A stretch of 64,000 nucleotides of DNA from Geminocystis sp. NIES-3709. GTDB lineage: Bacteria; Cyanobacteriota; Cyanobacteriia; Cyanobacteriales; Cyanobacteriaceae. A program made the position numbers and the translations under genes. The notes beneath the pieces were generated by a model. It saw nothing but the letters and a program-made list of their open reading frames with translations. It searched no databases and was not told the origin of the DNA. This document shows positions 17,876 to 26,929 of the stretch, in pieces; the first letter of the stretch is position 1, and every line of letters starts with the position of its first letter. The stretch lies in assembly GCF_001548115.1 (NCBI RefSeq), contig NZ_AP014821.1:2359262-2423261 (forward strand), written 5' to 3'.

Positions 17876-18622
17876 ATGTTACTAAACAAGTTTGACAATA
17901 TCGGCGAAAAAACTATCAATAAAATTGCGGAAATGGCTTTTAAAAGCCAAATTAAAGATGCTCAACATTTGAGTGTACAAGTGAAAACTGATCCGCAAAA
18001 ATTAGCTAAAGGAGTTTTAGAGTCTTTAGATATTGACGGTTATGGTTTAGTGATGCAAAAAAACTTCAGATTAGAAAAAATGAGGATTACGTTAAATAAT
18101 ATTGCCGTTAGTCCTTTTAAGGCTTTGATGGGGAATGTACAATTAACTCAACCCAGTGAAGGTGATGCGTGTATTATCCTCAATGAAAAAGACATCGAAA
18201 CGGCTTTAAATATTGATAATCTTAATCAAAAGTTGCAAAAATATGATATTTTTTATCAAAATCGTCCGGTAGGAGTAACGTTTTTTCGAGTTGATTGTCG
18301 TATTTTAGGGGATGGAAGGGTTGCCATTAAAGCAAAATTGAAAATTTCAGAAACTAATTCGATCGAAAGTGTGTGTTTAGTAATTAAACCTCGTATTTGT
18401 ACTCATGGTCAAAGTATTTTAATGGATGAAGTGGAATGTACTCAAGGACAACAATTTTCATCTATCTTAACTGATGCCATCTTAGAAGAATCAACCAAAA
18501 TCTTTAACCTAGATAGTTTATTAATGGATGGAATTTCCTTTAAAATGAATTATATTTCTATGGAAGAGGGAAAATTTAATGTTTTGGCGATCGCAGGTAT
18601 CACTCATCTACCAAAAGTTTAA
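17876..18622 (+). CDS. DUF2993 (LmeA-like) family protein
   Basis: A 248-residue protein matching the DUF2993 pattern: an N-terminal helical region with repeated VQVKTDPQKLAKGVLESL-type segments, FRLEKMRITLNNIAVSPFKAL in the middle, and a beta-rich C-terminal half ending in VLAIAGITHLPKV. The actinobacterial member LmeA is a phosphatase in lipomannan synthesis; cyanobacterial members have no known role, and no signal peptide is visible here. ATG at 17876 is the start. Divergent from the gene at 16954. Confidence 0.75.
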   Translation: MLLNKFDNIGEKTINKIAEMAFKSQIKDAQHLSVQVKTDPQKLAKGVLESLDIDGYGLVMQKNFRLEKMRITLNNIAVSPFKALMGNVQLTQPSEGDACIILNEKDIETALNIDNLNQKLQKYDIFYQNRPVGVTFFRVDCRILGDGRVAIKAKLKISETNSIESVCLVIKPRICTHGQSILMDEVECTQGQQFSSILTDAILEESTKIFNLDSLLMDGISFKMNYISMEEGKFNVLAIAGITHLPKV

Positions 18623-19065
18623 CTATACTTAGCACTGGAATAATTTGATATTGATGAAAATGATACTAGGATACTGAAGAAATTTTGTTTTTTTTCCGAG
18701 AGCTATACTATTACATTAGATTATGACATCAGTCACTATAATATTAGATTTCTTTAAGAAATCATAGTTTAGGATGTTGAGTGTAAAATTTATTATTTAT
18801 GTAATTTTTTTTATTCTCTAATTTATTTTTATTTTACAACAGATCTTTTTAACTGCGTTTTAGGTTATTTAATCAAAATTTAACACCCATAAAATTAAAT
18901 TTCTCAATAAAAAGTAATAGTAAAGAAAGATATAATAAAAATATAATTTTGTATATAACTATCACACTGTCCCCCGATTAGGCATAAATTAGATAATAAA
19001 TATAGTGCATAGTATAAAAACATAATCTCTTGTTTAATCGATGTTCTCAAAATGACATACATTTT
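18623..19065. other. Intergenic region, 443 bp
   Basis: Very AT-rich sequence upstream of the response regulator gene. No ORF, hairpin terminator or RNA gene was recognised. It must hold the promoter of the downstream gene. Confidence 0.4.
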
Positions 19066-20016
19066 ATGGCTAATTATAATCCCAGAAACTTTCTTATTTT
19101 GGCAGTAGATGATAATTCTATTAATCGTATTTTACTGGAGAAACTTCTAAAAAAAGAAGGATATAAAATTTCAATTTTGAGTACGAGCGAAGATGTTATG
19201 CCTTATCTAGTAAAAATGACTCCAGATCTTATTTTATTGGATTTGATGATGCCTAACATTAATGGTTTAGAACTTTGTGAAAGAATTAAACTCAATCCTA
19301 ACTTTCAAGAAATCCCCGTTATTTTTATTACTGCGAGTGATGAAAAACAAGATTTGCTAAAGGCTTTCGATTTAGGAGCAGTAGATTACATTACAAAACC
19401 TTTTCATAATCAAGAATTATTAGCGAGAATTAAAAATCATTTAGAATTAAAATTTACAAGGGATGAGTTAAAAAAAGCATTAGTAGAATTAGAAAAATTA
19501 GCTAAAACCGATGATTTAACTGGTATTTCAAACCGTCGTCATTTTATTTCTTTAGCAGAAAGAGAATTTAATTTAGCAAGAAGACAAAAAAGATCTTTTT
19601 CTTTACTGATTTTAGATATTGATTATTTTAAAAAAATTAATGACACCTATGGTCATCCAGTCGGAGATTTAGTTATTCAATTCGTGGCACAACAATGTGT
19701 TTTATGTATCAGAAAAGAAGATTTATGTGCTAGATGGGGAGGGGAGGAGTTTATCATTTTTCTTTCGGAAACTAACTTAGAAGATGCTGTATTGGTAGCT
19801 AATCGAATTAGGACAAATATTTATAATGAAATTATTGATATAGATTCTTATAAAATCAGTTTAACTGTGAGTATTGGAGTTTCTGTTTACAAATCTGATG
19901 ATACCAGTGTTAGTCAGGCTATTTCTAGGAGTGATATGGCATTATATCAAGCAAAAAATAGTGGTAGAAATCGTGTTGTCGATCAAGATGGTATTTTATA
20001 TGAAGATAAGGGCTAA
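19066..20016 (+). CDS. Response regulator with GGDEF domain (diguanylate cyclase, PleD-like)
   Basis: A 316-residue two-domain protein. The receiver domain (about residues 8-125) has the acidic pocket VDDN, the phosphoacceptor Asp in LILLDLMMPN, and Lys in ITKPF. A short helical linker leads to a GGDEF domain (about 150-310) with TDDLTGISNRRHF and the active-site WGGEEF, so it should make cyclic di-GMP when phosphorylated. A candidate product-binding I-site (RxxD) is not obvious. ATG at 19066 is chosen over the upstream TTG at 19030. No histidine kinase is adjacent, so its sensor is unknown. The stop codon is inside a terminator hairpin. Confidence 0.92.
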   Translation: MANYNPRNFLILAVDDNSINRILLEKLLKKEGYKISILSTSEDVMPYLVKMTPDLILLDLMMPNINGLELCERIKLNPNFQEIPVIFITASDEKQDLLKAFDLGAVDYITKPFHNQELLARIKNHLELKFTRDELKKALVELEKLAKTDDLTGISNRRHFISLAEREFNLARRQKRSFSLLILDIDYFKKINDTYGHPVGDLVIQFVAQQCVLCIRKEDLCARWGGEEFIIFLSETNLEDAVLVANRIRTNIYNEIIDIDSYKISLTVSIGVSVYKSDDTSVSQAISRSDMALYQAKNSGRNRVVDQDGILYEDKG

Positions 20017-20027
20017 AGCCCTTTTTA
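20008..20027 (+). terminator. Rho-independent terminator overlapping stop codon
   Basis: AAGGGC and GCCCTT arms enclose a TAAA loop and run into five T. The TAA stop of the GGDEF gene (20014-20016) lies in the loop, so the last codons form the 5' arm. Confidence 0.7.
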
Positions 20028-20051
20028 AGAGGGGAAAAATTAATTAACAAT

Positions 20052-20642
20052 TTAAACAGCTAAACGTTTTTGTAAGCTATCATGAGCGAATAATTGAGCC
20101 TCTACTTGTTCACAAATGCGATGATAGGTGATTAAATGTATTTCTTGAACGTAGGGAGTATGTTTTTCTTTTACGAAAAGAGGATAATCAATTAAACTAT
20201 TCATCATTCCTCCATCATTTCCTGCCATGCCAATGGTTATCATTCCTTTTTCCTTGGCTGCTTTTAAAGCAAGAATAATATTACGAGATCTTCCAGATGT
20301 AGATAATGCCCAAAGGATGTCCCCTGCTTTGCCAAAACATTGTACTTGACGAGCAAAAATTGTTTCAAATTCATGATCATTACTCCAAGCTGTTAAGGTT
20401 GCAGGATTTGTCCCTAATGCGATCGCAGGTAAACCAGGTCGATCGATTTGAAAACGTCCGACAAATTCTGCTGCAATATGTTGTGCATCGGCGGCTGAAC
20501 CTCCATTACCACAAATTAAAAGAGTATGCCCTGACTGAAAATGAGAAGCAACTACTTTACTCACTTGATCTATCGATCGACAATACTTTTGGTCTAAGGC
20601 CTCTTGTAATGATTTTAAACGTTCTTGTACCCAATAATTCAA
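20052..20642 (-). CDS. gmhA: D-sedoheptulose-7-phosphate isomerase (SIS domain)
   Basis: A 196-residue SIS-domain isomerase of the GmhA family, first step toward ADP-heptose for LPS-type glycans. The key segment ICGNGGSAADAQHIAAEFVGRF lies at about residues 43-64, and the C-terminal HLITYHRICEQVEAQLF carries conserved His and Glu. The start appears to be TTG at 20642, supported by a strong GAGGAG eight bases upstream; no ATG fits. Other heptose genes are not near. It could also be a DiaA-like SIS protein, but the sequence favours GmhA. Confidence 0.87.
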   Translation of the reverse strand: MNYWVQERLKSLQEALDQKYCRSIDQVSKVVASHFQSGHTLLICGNGGSAADAQHIAAEFVGRFQIDRPGLPAIALGTNPATLTAWSNDHEFETIFARQVQCFGKAGDILWALSTSGRSRNIILALKAAKEKGMITIGMAGNDGGMMNSLIDYPLFVKEKHTPYVQEIHLITYHRICEQVEAQLFAHDSLQKRLAV

Positions 20643-20973
20643 TGGTTTTTCTCCTCACCCTTGATAATTACAGAAATTCTACACTAATTTCCATCTTAAT
20701 TTTTAATAGTTTAACTATAGCAGTCCTAAATCACTTATGGAAAATCAACTAATATTCGAGTAACCTAAGACTTATCTAAATTTATTGAGAATAAGATAAC
20801 AAACAAAAAATAATAGTTTAACAGATTCTGATCAACCTAAAATTTACAATTTATAGATAAAGATACTTTCAGAATTGTTGGCTATTATTGGCACTTTACA
20901 AATAATTTAGAGTCACTACAGCATTTAATTTTAATCTCCGTAGTTAATTGTCAACTATCACTATTAATAATTT
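20643..20973. other. Intergenic region, 331 bp
   Basis: AT-rich, between two minus-strand genes, downstream of the synthase-like gene and upstream of gmhA. It ends with the Shine-Dalgarno of gmhA. Nothing else recognised. Confidence 0.4.
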
Positions 20974-21786
20974 CTAACTGCAAACTTGGGAAACTAAAGC
21001 CATAACATCACTGCGACTAAGTTTTGGTTTTCCTAAAATAAGAACTTCTAAAGTCGCATGGGCAAGAGTTAAAGGTATTTGACAAAATTGTAAAGCAGGT
21101 CCTTTGGGTAATGATTTAGTATAAGAATCCGCTAAACTAAGATTATAACGAGCGTATTTGTGCATATCATCCAATTGCCAACCTTCAGGGAAAAAACTAA
21201 CTCCTCTCATTTTATCTTCTCGATAGTTGCGAAGAATATTAACGGCTTGTAAACCCCTACCAAAACCAATAGCCTCCTCTCGATTTGTTTGGGTGTTGTC
21301 ATACCATCCCCATAAATCTGATAACAGTAAACCCACTGCACCAGCAACACTAAAAGTGTATTGATCTAAATTAGATTTTGTTTTGATTGTCCAATTATTT
21401 TCTGCCCAATAAGCCATTCTATCTGCCATCGCCGCCGTTGCATCCCAAATTCTCGAAGCAATACTTGGCGGTGCTAATAATGCCCATTCCCCAAAGCGAT
21501 AACTAACGTCAGGTATTAAGTTTTGATAAGATTTAACTGCTTCCGTCATTTCCTCACGAGTAATATTTTCATGTCCTGATTGTAATGCTAAACTAATTTC
21601 TTTCAAAATTTTTACTTTAAGCTGATTGTCAATACCTGGATGATCTTCGATTTCATCGATCGCTCTCATACAAAGGTAAGCAGATGTAACAGCTTCTTGA
21701 AGACCATCGGGTAAACGACTAATTGGAATATAGAAGGTGCGACTGGTTTCCTTGAGAGTTTTTAAGGCATCTTTCTTCAAATTCAT
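20974..21786 (-). CDS. Phytoene/squalene synthase-like (trans-IPPS head-to-head) protein
   Basis: A 270-residue all-helical prenyl synthase homologue, shorter than CrtB (about 300-310) or squalene synthase (about 350). The first Asp-rich motif is present as DEIED (about residues 43-47). The second reads NYRED within NILRNYREDKMRG, with Asn where CrtB and squalene synthase have Asp. TSRTFYIPISRLP at the N-terminus and GVSFFPEGW after motif 2 are typical of the superfamily. It is not the canonical cyanobacterial CrtB; I recall a conserved cyanobacterial family like this without known product. Activity is therefore uncertain. ATG at 21786 has GAGGAG upstream. Confidence 0.75.
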   Translation of the reverse strand: MNLKKDALKTLKETSRTFYIPISRLPDGLQEAVTSAYLCMRAIDEIEDHPGIDNQLKVKILKEISLALQSGHENITREEMTEAVKSYQNLIPDVSYRFGEWALLAPPSIASRIWDATAAMADRMAYWAENNWTIKTKSNLDQYTFSVAGAVGLLLSDLWGWYDNTQTNREEAIGFGRGLQAVNILRNYREDKMRGVSFFPEGWQLDDMHKYARYNLSLADSYTKSLPKGPALQFCQIPLTLAHATLEVLILGKPKLSRSDVMALVSQVCS

Positions 21787-21995
21787 TGATATTCACTCCT
21801 CACGCCCATTAAACGGGATAATACTAACACTGTTTAGGTAATCTTAACTGAATCTTCTCTAAATAGAATGAAAAATTTTTCTGACCTAGTGGGTGATTAT
21901 TTCCCCAATTTTGGTTTTAGATAAGAAATTGAAGACCATTTTACAACAAATAAACAAATAAAAATGAATCAATAAAAGACTTTTTTTTTAAGTTG

Positions 21996-22004
21996 TGGTA
22001 TAGT
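21996..22004 (+). promoter_or_regulatory. Candidate extended -10 promoter of ndbB
   Basis: TGGTATAGT (TGn plus a five-of-six -10 hexamer) lies 36 bp before the GTG start of ndbB. No -35 hexamer stands out, which is acceptable for an extended -10. Confidence 0.35.
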
Positions 22005-22039
22005 GAAATTGTCCTGACTTTATCAAGAGTAATAGCAAC

Positions 22040-23209
22040 GTGAAAAAAATTGTCATTCTCGGTGGTGGATTTGGAGGGCTTTATACCGCTTTACGATTAA
22101 TCGATTTGAATTGGACACAACAACCCCAAATTACTATTATTGATAAAAACGATCGTTTTGTTTTTTCTCCATTACTTTATGAATTAGTTACAGAGGAAAT
22201 ACAAAGTTGGGAAATAGCACCCTCTTATACTGATTTATTAGCTAATACTCCTATTCAATATCTTCAAGATGCTGTCACAGATATTGATGTTAATGCACAA
22301 AAAGTTATTTTAACTGGTTCTAGTTTGAATTATGATCGTTTGGTGATAGCCTTGGGCGGCACAACTCCTGATGAGATGGTAAAAGGAGCAAAAGACTATG
22401 GTATTCCTTTTCGTACTTTAGAAAATGCTTATACCTTGAAAGAAAAACTGAGAATGTTAGAAAATTCTGACAAAGAATTTATTAGAGTAGCAATAATAGG
22501 TGGGGGTTATAGTGGTATTGAATTAGCTTTAAAAATAGCTGATCGTTTAGGTAATCGTGGTAAAATTAGGATTATAGATCGTGGTAATGATATTCTCTCC
22601 AAATCATCAGAATTTAATCAAAAAACTGCTAAAAAAGCCTTAAACGATCGAAAAATCTGGTTAGACTTGGAAACGAAAATAGTGGAAATAGAAAAAGATC
22701 AAATTACGATCGAATATAAAAATAAAATAGACACTATTCCCGTTGATGCAGTAATGTGGACAGTTGGTACAAAACCAATAAAACTCATTAATCAATTATC
22801 CTTGCCCCAAAATTCTCAAGGTAAAATTGACATCAATTCAGAATTACAGGTAAAACAACATCCCGAAATTTTTGCGATCGGAGACTTAGTAGAATGCTAT
22901 GATCAAGATGGAAAAATCTTACCAGCAACCGCACAAGTAGCCTTTCAACAATCTGATTATTGTGCATGGAATATCTGGGCAAGTATAGAAGAAAAACCTT
23001 TGTTACCCTTTCAATATCAACCCCTAGGAGAAATGTTAGCTTTGGGAACACAAAATGCCACCTTAAGCGGTTTTGGAATATACTTAAATGGTAACATTGC
23101 CTACTTAGCAAGACGTTTAATTTATCTCTATCGTTTGCCAACTTTTGAACATAAATTAGCCGTTGGTTTAAATTGGATAACTTCTCCCATTGCCTCTCTG
23201 ATTAATTAA
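22040..23209 (+). CDS. ndbB: NDH-2-type FAD-dependent quinone reductase, NdbB-like
   Basis: A 389-residue type II NAD(P)H dehydrogenase family member with two Rossmann motifs: IVILGGGFGGLYTAL (FAD, about residues 4-18) and VAIIGGGYSGIELAL (NAD(P)H, about 150-164). The C-terminal FAD segment is FAIGDLVE. The end, with GEMLALGTQNATLSG and ARRLIYLYRLPTFEHKLAVG, matches the NdbB/NdC1 group, which reduces demethylphylloquinone before its final methylation and is needed for vitamin K1 in cyanobacteria and plants. That subgroup call is from recall. The start is GTG at 22040. It is not in an operon here. Confidence 0.83.
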   Translation: MKKIVILGGGFGGLYTALRLIDLNWTQQPQITIIDKNDRFVFSPLLYELVTEEIQSWEIAPSYTDLLANTPIQYLQDAVTDIDVNAQKVILTGSSLNYDRLVIALGGTTPDEMVKGAKDYGIPFRTLENAYTLKEKLRMLENSDKEFIRVAIIGGGYSGIELALKIADRLGNRGKIRIIDRGNDILSKSSEFNQKTAKKALNDRKIWLDLETKIVEIEKDQITIEYKNKIDTIPVDAVMWTVGTKPIKLINQLSLPQNSQGKIDINSELQVKQHPEIFAIGDLVECYDQDGKILPATAQVAFQQSDYCAWNIWASIEEKPLLPFQYQPLGEMLALGTQNATLSGFGIYLNGNIAYLARRLIYLYRLPTFEHKLAVGLNWITSPIASLIN

Positions 23210-23297
23210 GTATTTCACTAGCTTTTTGGATGTACTTCTCAAATTCTAATTGATCCTCAGTACTCATGTTAATAGTATTAACGTAAGTTGCTAGTTA

Positions 23298-23957
23298 TTA
23301 TAAAAAGGAACTTTCTAAAGTGTATGCAAAAATAAACGATGATACTTTGAGTAAAAATCCTTGAAAAGTTACTGCATGGATATTTTTTGGGAATTTTCTG
23401 GTAATTCTACTGAAAACTGTTTCGATAAAATGACGGCTTGTTTGCTTAATGTAATGAACCCATTTACTATCTTCTCTTTTCGATTTCTTTTTTCTGATTA
23501 TCTCTAAGGAAATTTTTTCTAATTCTGCCAATTGATCTTCCATTTCGTAATCATTAAATGCTTTATCTGCATAGATTTCACTCCCCGGAGGAAGGTTTAA
23601 TGGTAATAAATTCAAGCCACTAACATCATGACTACTTCCCGGTATAAACACCCATTCCACAGGTATTCCTTCTTTTGTACTGAGTAAATGTATTCTTACA
23701 CCATAAAAGTAAAGTTTTTTTGAAGCTATGTAGCCTCTATAATCTTCTGAATTAATCAACCGACAACGAGCAATTCTGATATTGTTGCAAACAGGTACAG
23801 GAAAAGAATCCAGTAGATATTCCATCGAGTCGTTGAGATTTTTAAAGATTATTCCTATTTGTTGTTGAAGATCATATTGGGTGGAATACTTTAAATGCCT
23901 CCAAATCATTAATTTTTGGTTTTGGACCACGATGATAATTTGTCTTTGGAATAACAC
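23298..23957 (-). pseudogene. IS982-family transposase remnant (N-terminal part missing)
   Basis: The last 200 residues or so match IS982 transposases: YLLDSFPVPVCNN carries the first catalytic Asp, YGVRIHLL and IYADKAFNDYEMED follow with the second, and the end has RHFIETVFSRITRKFPKNIHAVT with the catalytic Glu. The usual N-terminal 80-100 residues are absent. The first 20 residues of the open frame are only an out-of-frame reading of another element. Genuine IS982 similarity begins near 23890. No terminal inverted repeats were located. It is presumably inactive. Confidence 0.8.
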
Positions 23958-24030
23958 TACCTGTTTCTTGTTTTTGTTTTAGCCAAAGATAAAGAGTATT
24001 ACGACTAAATTCTAGTGTTTTTCCTCTTTC
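23890..24030 (-). pseudogene. Helix-turn-helix fragment, probably IS630-type transposase
   Basis: Forty-seven codons running directly from the dprA stop read SRNTLYLWLKQKQETG and NYHRGPKPKINDLEAFK, the style of the helix-turn-helix start of IS630-group transposases. The match ends abruptly near 23890, where the IS982 sequence begins in another frame. There is no start codon. Family assignment is by recall; another HTH transposase is possible. Confidence 0.6.
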
Positions 24031-25179
24031 TCATGCTCGACAATACATCATCCCGGGAAGTTGAGTTATTAAACCATCTAACTCCAGTTGTAGAAGAATT
24101 CCTGAAACTTCTCCACTATTTAATTGACTCTTATCAACAATAACATCAAAAAGAGTGGGGTTGACTTCGATCGAGTCATAAACTAATTTAAAACTAGAAG
24201 ATAAACGAGGTTCTTTGGGTGTTTTTTCTGGTAGAGAAGGGGAAGATACGGGAAATAAAGATAATTGTTGTCCTTGATCTAAACTTGGTATTATCCCTAA
24301 ACTAGATAACAACTCCTCTTCATTGATAATAATTTCTGCTCCATTATGAATTAACCTTAAACATCCTCTAGCTTGAACATTATCAGGGCTATTAGGTAAT
24401 GTATAAACATCTCGATTAAACTCATTAGCATAACGTGCGGTAATCAATGCTCCCGATTTTTCTGGCGCTTCCATAACCAATACCGCTCGACACAATCCTG
24501 CAACAATACGATTACGAGCAGGAAAATTACCCCTTTCTGGTTGACTTCCATACTCATATTCTGTCATAATTAACCCTTTTTCCGCAATTTCTGCCATTAA
24601 TTGACGATTATTGGAAGGATACGCTCGATCGAGTCCATTTCCTAGTACTGCAATAGTTCTACCTCCACCATCTAAACAACCACGATGTGCCACTGTATCG
24701 ATACCTTCTGCTAACCCAGATACCACCGTAAAACCATTTTTTCCTAAAGCCTTACTAATATTATATGTCCATTTTTTTCCATGTTCTGTGGGCTTTCTTG
24801 TACCCACAATGCCAATTAAAGGAGTTATACCTTGATTTTCCGATAAATTTACTTGTCCTAAATAATATAAAATCGAGGGAGGACTAGGAATTTCCAGTAA
24901 TAATTTAGGATACTCTAATTCAATAACCGTCCAAAATTTAGGATTTTTTTCTATATGTTTTAAGTATAGTTTTTCCGGCTCAATTTTTCTTTTTTCTTCT
25001 TGAATTAAATTACATAGTTTTTTGCCAATACCATCAATCAGCATTAATTCTTGTGATGAAGCTGTCCAAGCCTGTTCTAAATTGCCAAAATAATCATATA
25101 TTTTCTTTAAAGATACTACTCCAACCCCTTTAATTTTTGACCATGCTAACCAATAAATTTTTTCTGTATCTTGAATCAT
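24031..25179 (-). CDS. dprA: DNA-processing protein DprA
   Basis: About 382 residues. DprA binds incoming single-stranded DNA and loads RecA during natural transformation. An N-terminal SAM/HhH-like region (IKGVGVVSLKKIYDYFG, LMLIDGIGKKL) is followed by the Rossmann-like core with GIVGTRKPTEHG, VSGLAEGIDTVAHRGCL and GNGLDRAYPSNN. A winged-helix end follows, with GEVSGILLQLELDGLITQLPGM. ATG at 25179 is preferred; the longer form from TTG at 25212 adds a hydrophobic, unlikely N-terminus. The stop TGA at 24031 directly abuts the IS630-like fragment, but the protein looks complete. It follows the kinase gene by 38 bp, so they may share a transcript. Confidence 0.93.
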   Translation of the reverse strand: MIQDTEKIYWLAWSKIKGVGVVSLKKIYDYFGNLEQAWTASSQELMLIDGIGKKLCNLIQEEKRKIEPEKLYLKHIEKNPKFWTVIELEYPKLLLEIPSPPSILYYLGQVNLSENQGITPLIGIVGTRKPTEHGKKWTYNISKALGKNGFTVVSGLAEGIDTVAHRGCLDGGGRTIAVLGNGLDRAYPSNNRQLMAEIAEKGLIMTEYEYGSQPERGNFPARNRIVAGLCRAVLVMEAPEKSGALITARYANEFNRDVYTLPNSPDNVQARGCLRLIHNGAEIIINEEELLSSLGIIPSLDQGQQLSLFPVSSPSLPEKTPKEPRLSSSFKLVYDSIEVNPTLFDVIVDKSQLNSGEVSGILLQLELDGLITQLPGMMYCRA

Positions 25180-25217
25180 GATAAATAATATAATACAGTT
25201 GACAATTCTCAATTCTC

Positions 25218-26837
25218 TTAGTTAATTCCACAGTCCATAATTCGAGAAATCAGAGTATAAATTCCTCTTTCTAATAACCCCGACATGGCAACACTGGGTA
25301 AATGTCCTTGAGGTGCTTTAATAGTATAAATTAAATAGTCTTGAAATAACCAAATTCCGTTCATGCGCCATCCAAGACGATCGCCAACAGTTTCCCATAT
25401 TTTCTTATCGTAACTTCTTTTTCCTCCTAAACTCAGATAAATTCTTTTTTGTACAGAAAAACCAAATTTACCGTTACTATATTGAAGCCAAAGTCGATCG
25501 AGGGTTTGTAAATCTTTAGCAGGAAAAGTACTCATAGAATTTCGATCAATCCAACCGGAAGCCTCTTTATTGACTGCTTTAAGCATGATTCTATGGGTTT
25601 CTTCATCAGCTTTGCGCCATGCTTGACTACTCAACAATTCTTCTAATCGACTATAATCAATACCCACCTCCGATAAAGAAGAAGATTGAGATTCCAATAC
25701 AGTTTCAGGATTAGCCATTTCTGTAGGGATAGAAGACTCCTCCTCATAATAATTATTAAAAACTTGCTCATCACCTAAAGAAGAAGTGGTTTGTGATTGG
25801 GTAGGAGGTGAAGCAATGGGAGGATTATGGTGAAATCTGTTGGGGGAAAGAGGATCATAGGTTTCTGTTTCCATGGGTGTTGCCCTAGAGGTTTTGACTA
25901 CTCGTCTAACCTTTTTAGTTGTAGGAACAGGAGGTACAGCCATCACGGGCATTTTTTTTGAAGTAGCCACCGCAGGAGGAGTAGCTGCAGTTGTAACAGG
26001 AGAAGAAAGGACAATTTCTCTATTTTCTGTTAGCATACTTAACCATTCAGCGATCGATTCTGGACGATCATCCGAATGTAACTCCATTCCTTTCAAAATA
26101 GCTAAATTTGTTCGATCGCTAATCTTCGGATTATGTTGTTGAGGAGGAATTAAATTAATACCCTGATTGCGAAACTGAGCCGGAAAAGGTATTTGTAAAG
26201 TCAAAGAATAATATAAAGTAGCGGCCAAAGCATACACATCTGTATAAGCTCCCCTTTTGGCATTTCGAGAATATTGTTCTAAAGGAGCGAAACCTTCTGT
26301 TCGAGAATTGGTATGAATTTGGGTTTTATCCTCAATAAAATCTCTTGCCAATCCAAAATCAATCAATACAGCTTCATTATTTTGACTGCGACGCATAATA
26401 TTAGCCGGTTTCACATCTCGGTGTAAAATACCCCGTTGATGAATATAACTTAATGCACTTCCCACCTGATAAATATAACGAATCGCTTCAACTTCTTCAA
26501 AACCACCCTTTTGTTTAACTAAACTTTCTAAATTTCCTCCATCAATATATTCCATCACCATACACCACAACTCACCTTCTTGACAGACATCATCTACTTG
26601 AATTACATGAGCATGACTACATTTAGCTAAACGAAAAGCCTCTTGAATAAATCTTTCTTGATGTTTTTTAAAGTCTGGTTGAGCTTGAATAGTAGCATTA
26701 AGAGTTTTGACGGCGACAATATTTCCCATTTGAAGATCTTTGGCACGATAAGTAATACCAGCACCTCCTGCCCCTAAAACCTTATCAATCACATATTTTC
26801 CTTTTTGAATAATCTGCCCAGTTTTCCAATAACTCAT
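25218..26837 (-). CDS. Ser/Thr protein kinase with C-terminal GUN4-like domain
   Basis: A 539-residue Hanks-type kinase. Kinase domain at about 10-275: glycine loop GAGGAGITYRAKD, AVKTL lysine, catalytic HRDVKPANIM, DFGLA, and an APLEQY activation-segment end. A Pro/Ser/Thr-rich linker (about 280-390) with several basic stretches follows. The C-terminal 148 residues resemble GUN4: DYSRLEELLSSQAWRKADEETHRIML, TFPAKDLQTLDRLWLQYSNGKFGFSVQ, and a W-rich end. GUN4 proteins bind Mg-porphyrin and stimulate Mg-chelatase; in kinase fusions the domain may sense tetrapyrroles, which is inference. No transmembrane helix. ATG at 26837. dprA follows 38 bp downstream. Confidence 0.9.
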   Translation of the reverse strand: MSYWKTGQIIQKGKYVIDKVLGAGGAGITYRAKDLQMGNIVAVKTLNATIQAQPDFKKHQERFIQEAFRLAKCSHAHVIQVDDVCQEGELWCMVMEYIDGGNLESLVKQKGGFEEVEAIRYIYQVGSALSYIHQRGILHRDVKPANIMRRSQNNEAVLIDFGLARDFIEDKTQIHTNSRTEGFAPLEQYSRNAKRGAYTDVYALAATLYYSLTLQIPFPAQFRNQGINLIPPQQHNPKISDRTNLAILKGMELHSDDRPESIAEWLSMLTENREIVLSSPVTTAATPPAVATSKKMPVMAVPPVPTTKKVRRVVKTSRATPMETETYDPLSPNRFHHNPPIASPPTQSQTTSSLGDEQVFNNYYEEESSIPTEMANPETVLESQSSSLSEVGIDYSRLEELLSSQAWRKADEETHRIMLKAVNKEASGWIDRNSMSTFPAKDLQTLDRLWLQYSNGKFGFSVQKRIYLSLGGKRSYDKKIWETVGDRLGWRMNGIWLFQDYLIYTIKAPQGHLPSVAMSGLLERGIYTLISRIMDCGIN

Positions 26838-26929
26838 AGTGACTATCGATTCTGATGATGATCTGTCTTATCTATTATTTTAGTGGATTTGATGCTAAAT
26901 CTTTTTTTGTGTTAAGGATCATCTAAATT

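Noticed and set aside
20306-20752. 148-codon + strand ORF over gmhA
   Set aside because: It is the reverse reading of gmhA, which has clear SIS-domain motifs.
21796-21830. Yfr1-like small RNA (ACTCCTCAC near a small hairpin)
   Set aside because: ACTCCTCAC here is the complement of the Shine-Dalgarno of the synthase-like gene on the other strand; the flanking structure of Yfr1 is not present.
23202-23267. 21-codon minus-strand ORF overlapping the ndbB stop
   Set aside because: Too short, no ribosome site that decides it, and no recognised similarity; listed only as a possible IS-edge artefact.
23896-23957. N-terminus of the IS982 open frame as real transposase sequence
   Set aside because: The alternative frame reads as a helix-turn-helix transposase, so the first 20 residues of the IS982 frame are an artefact.
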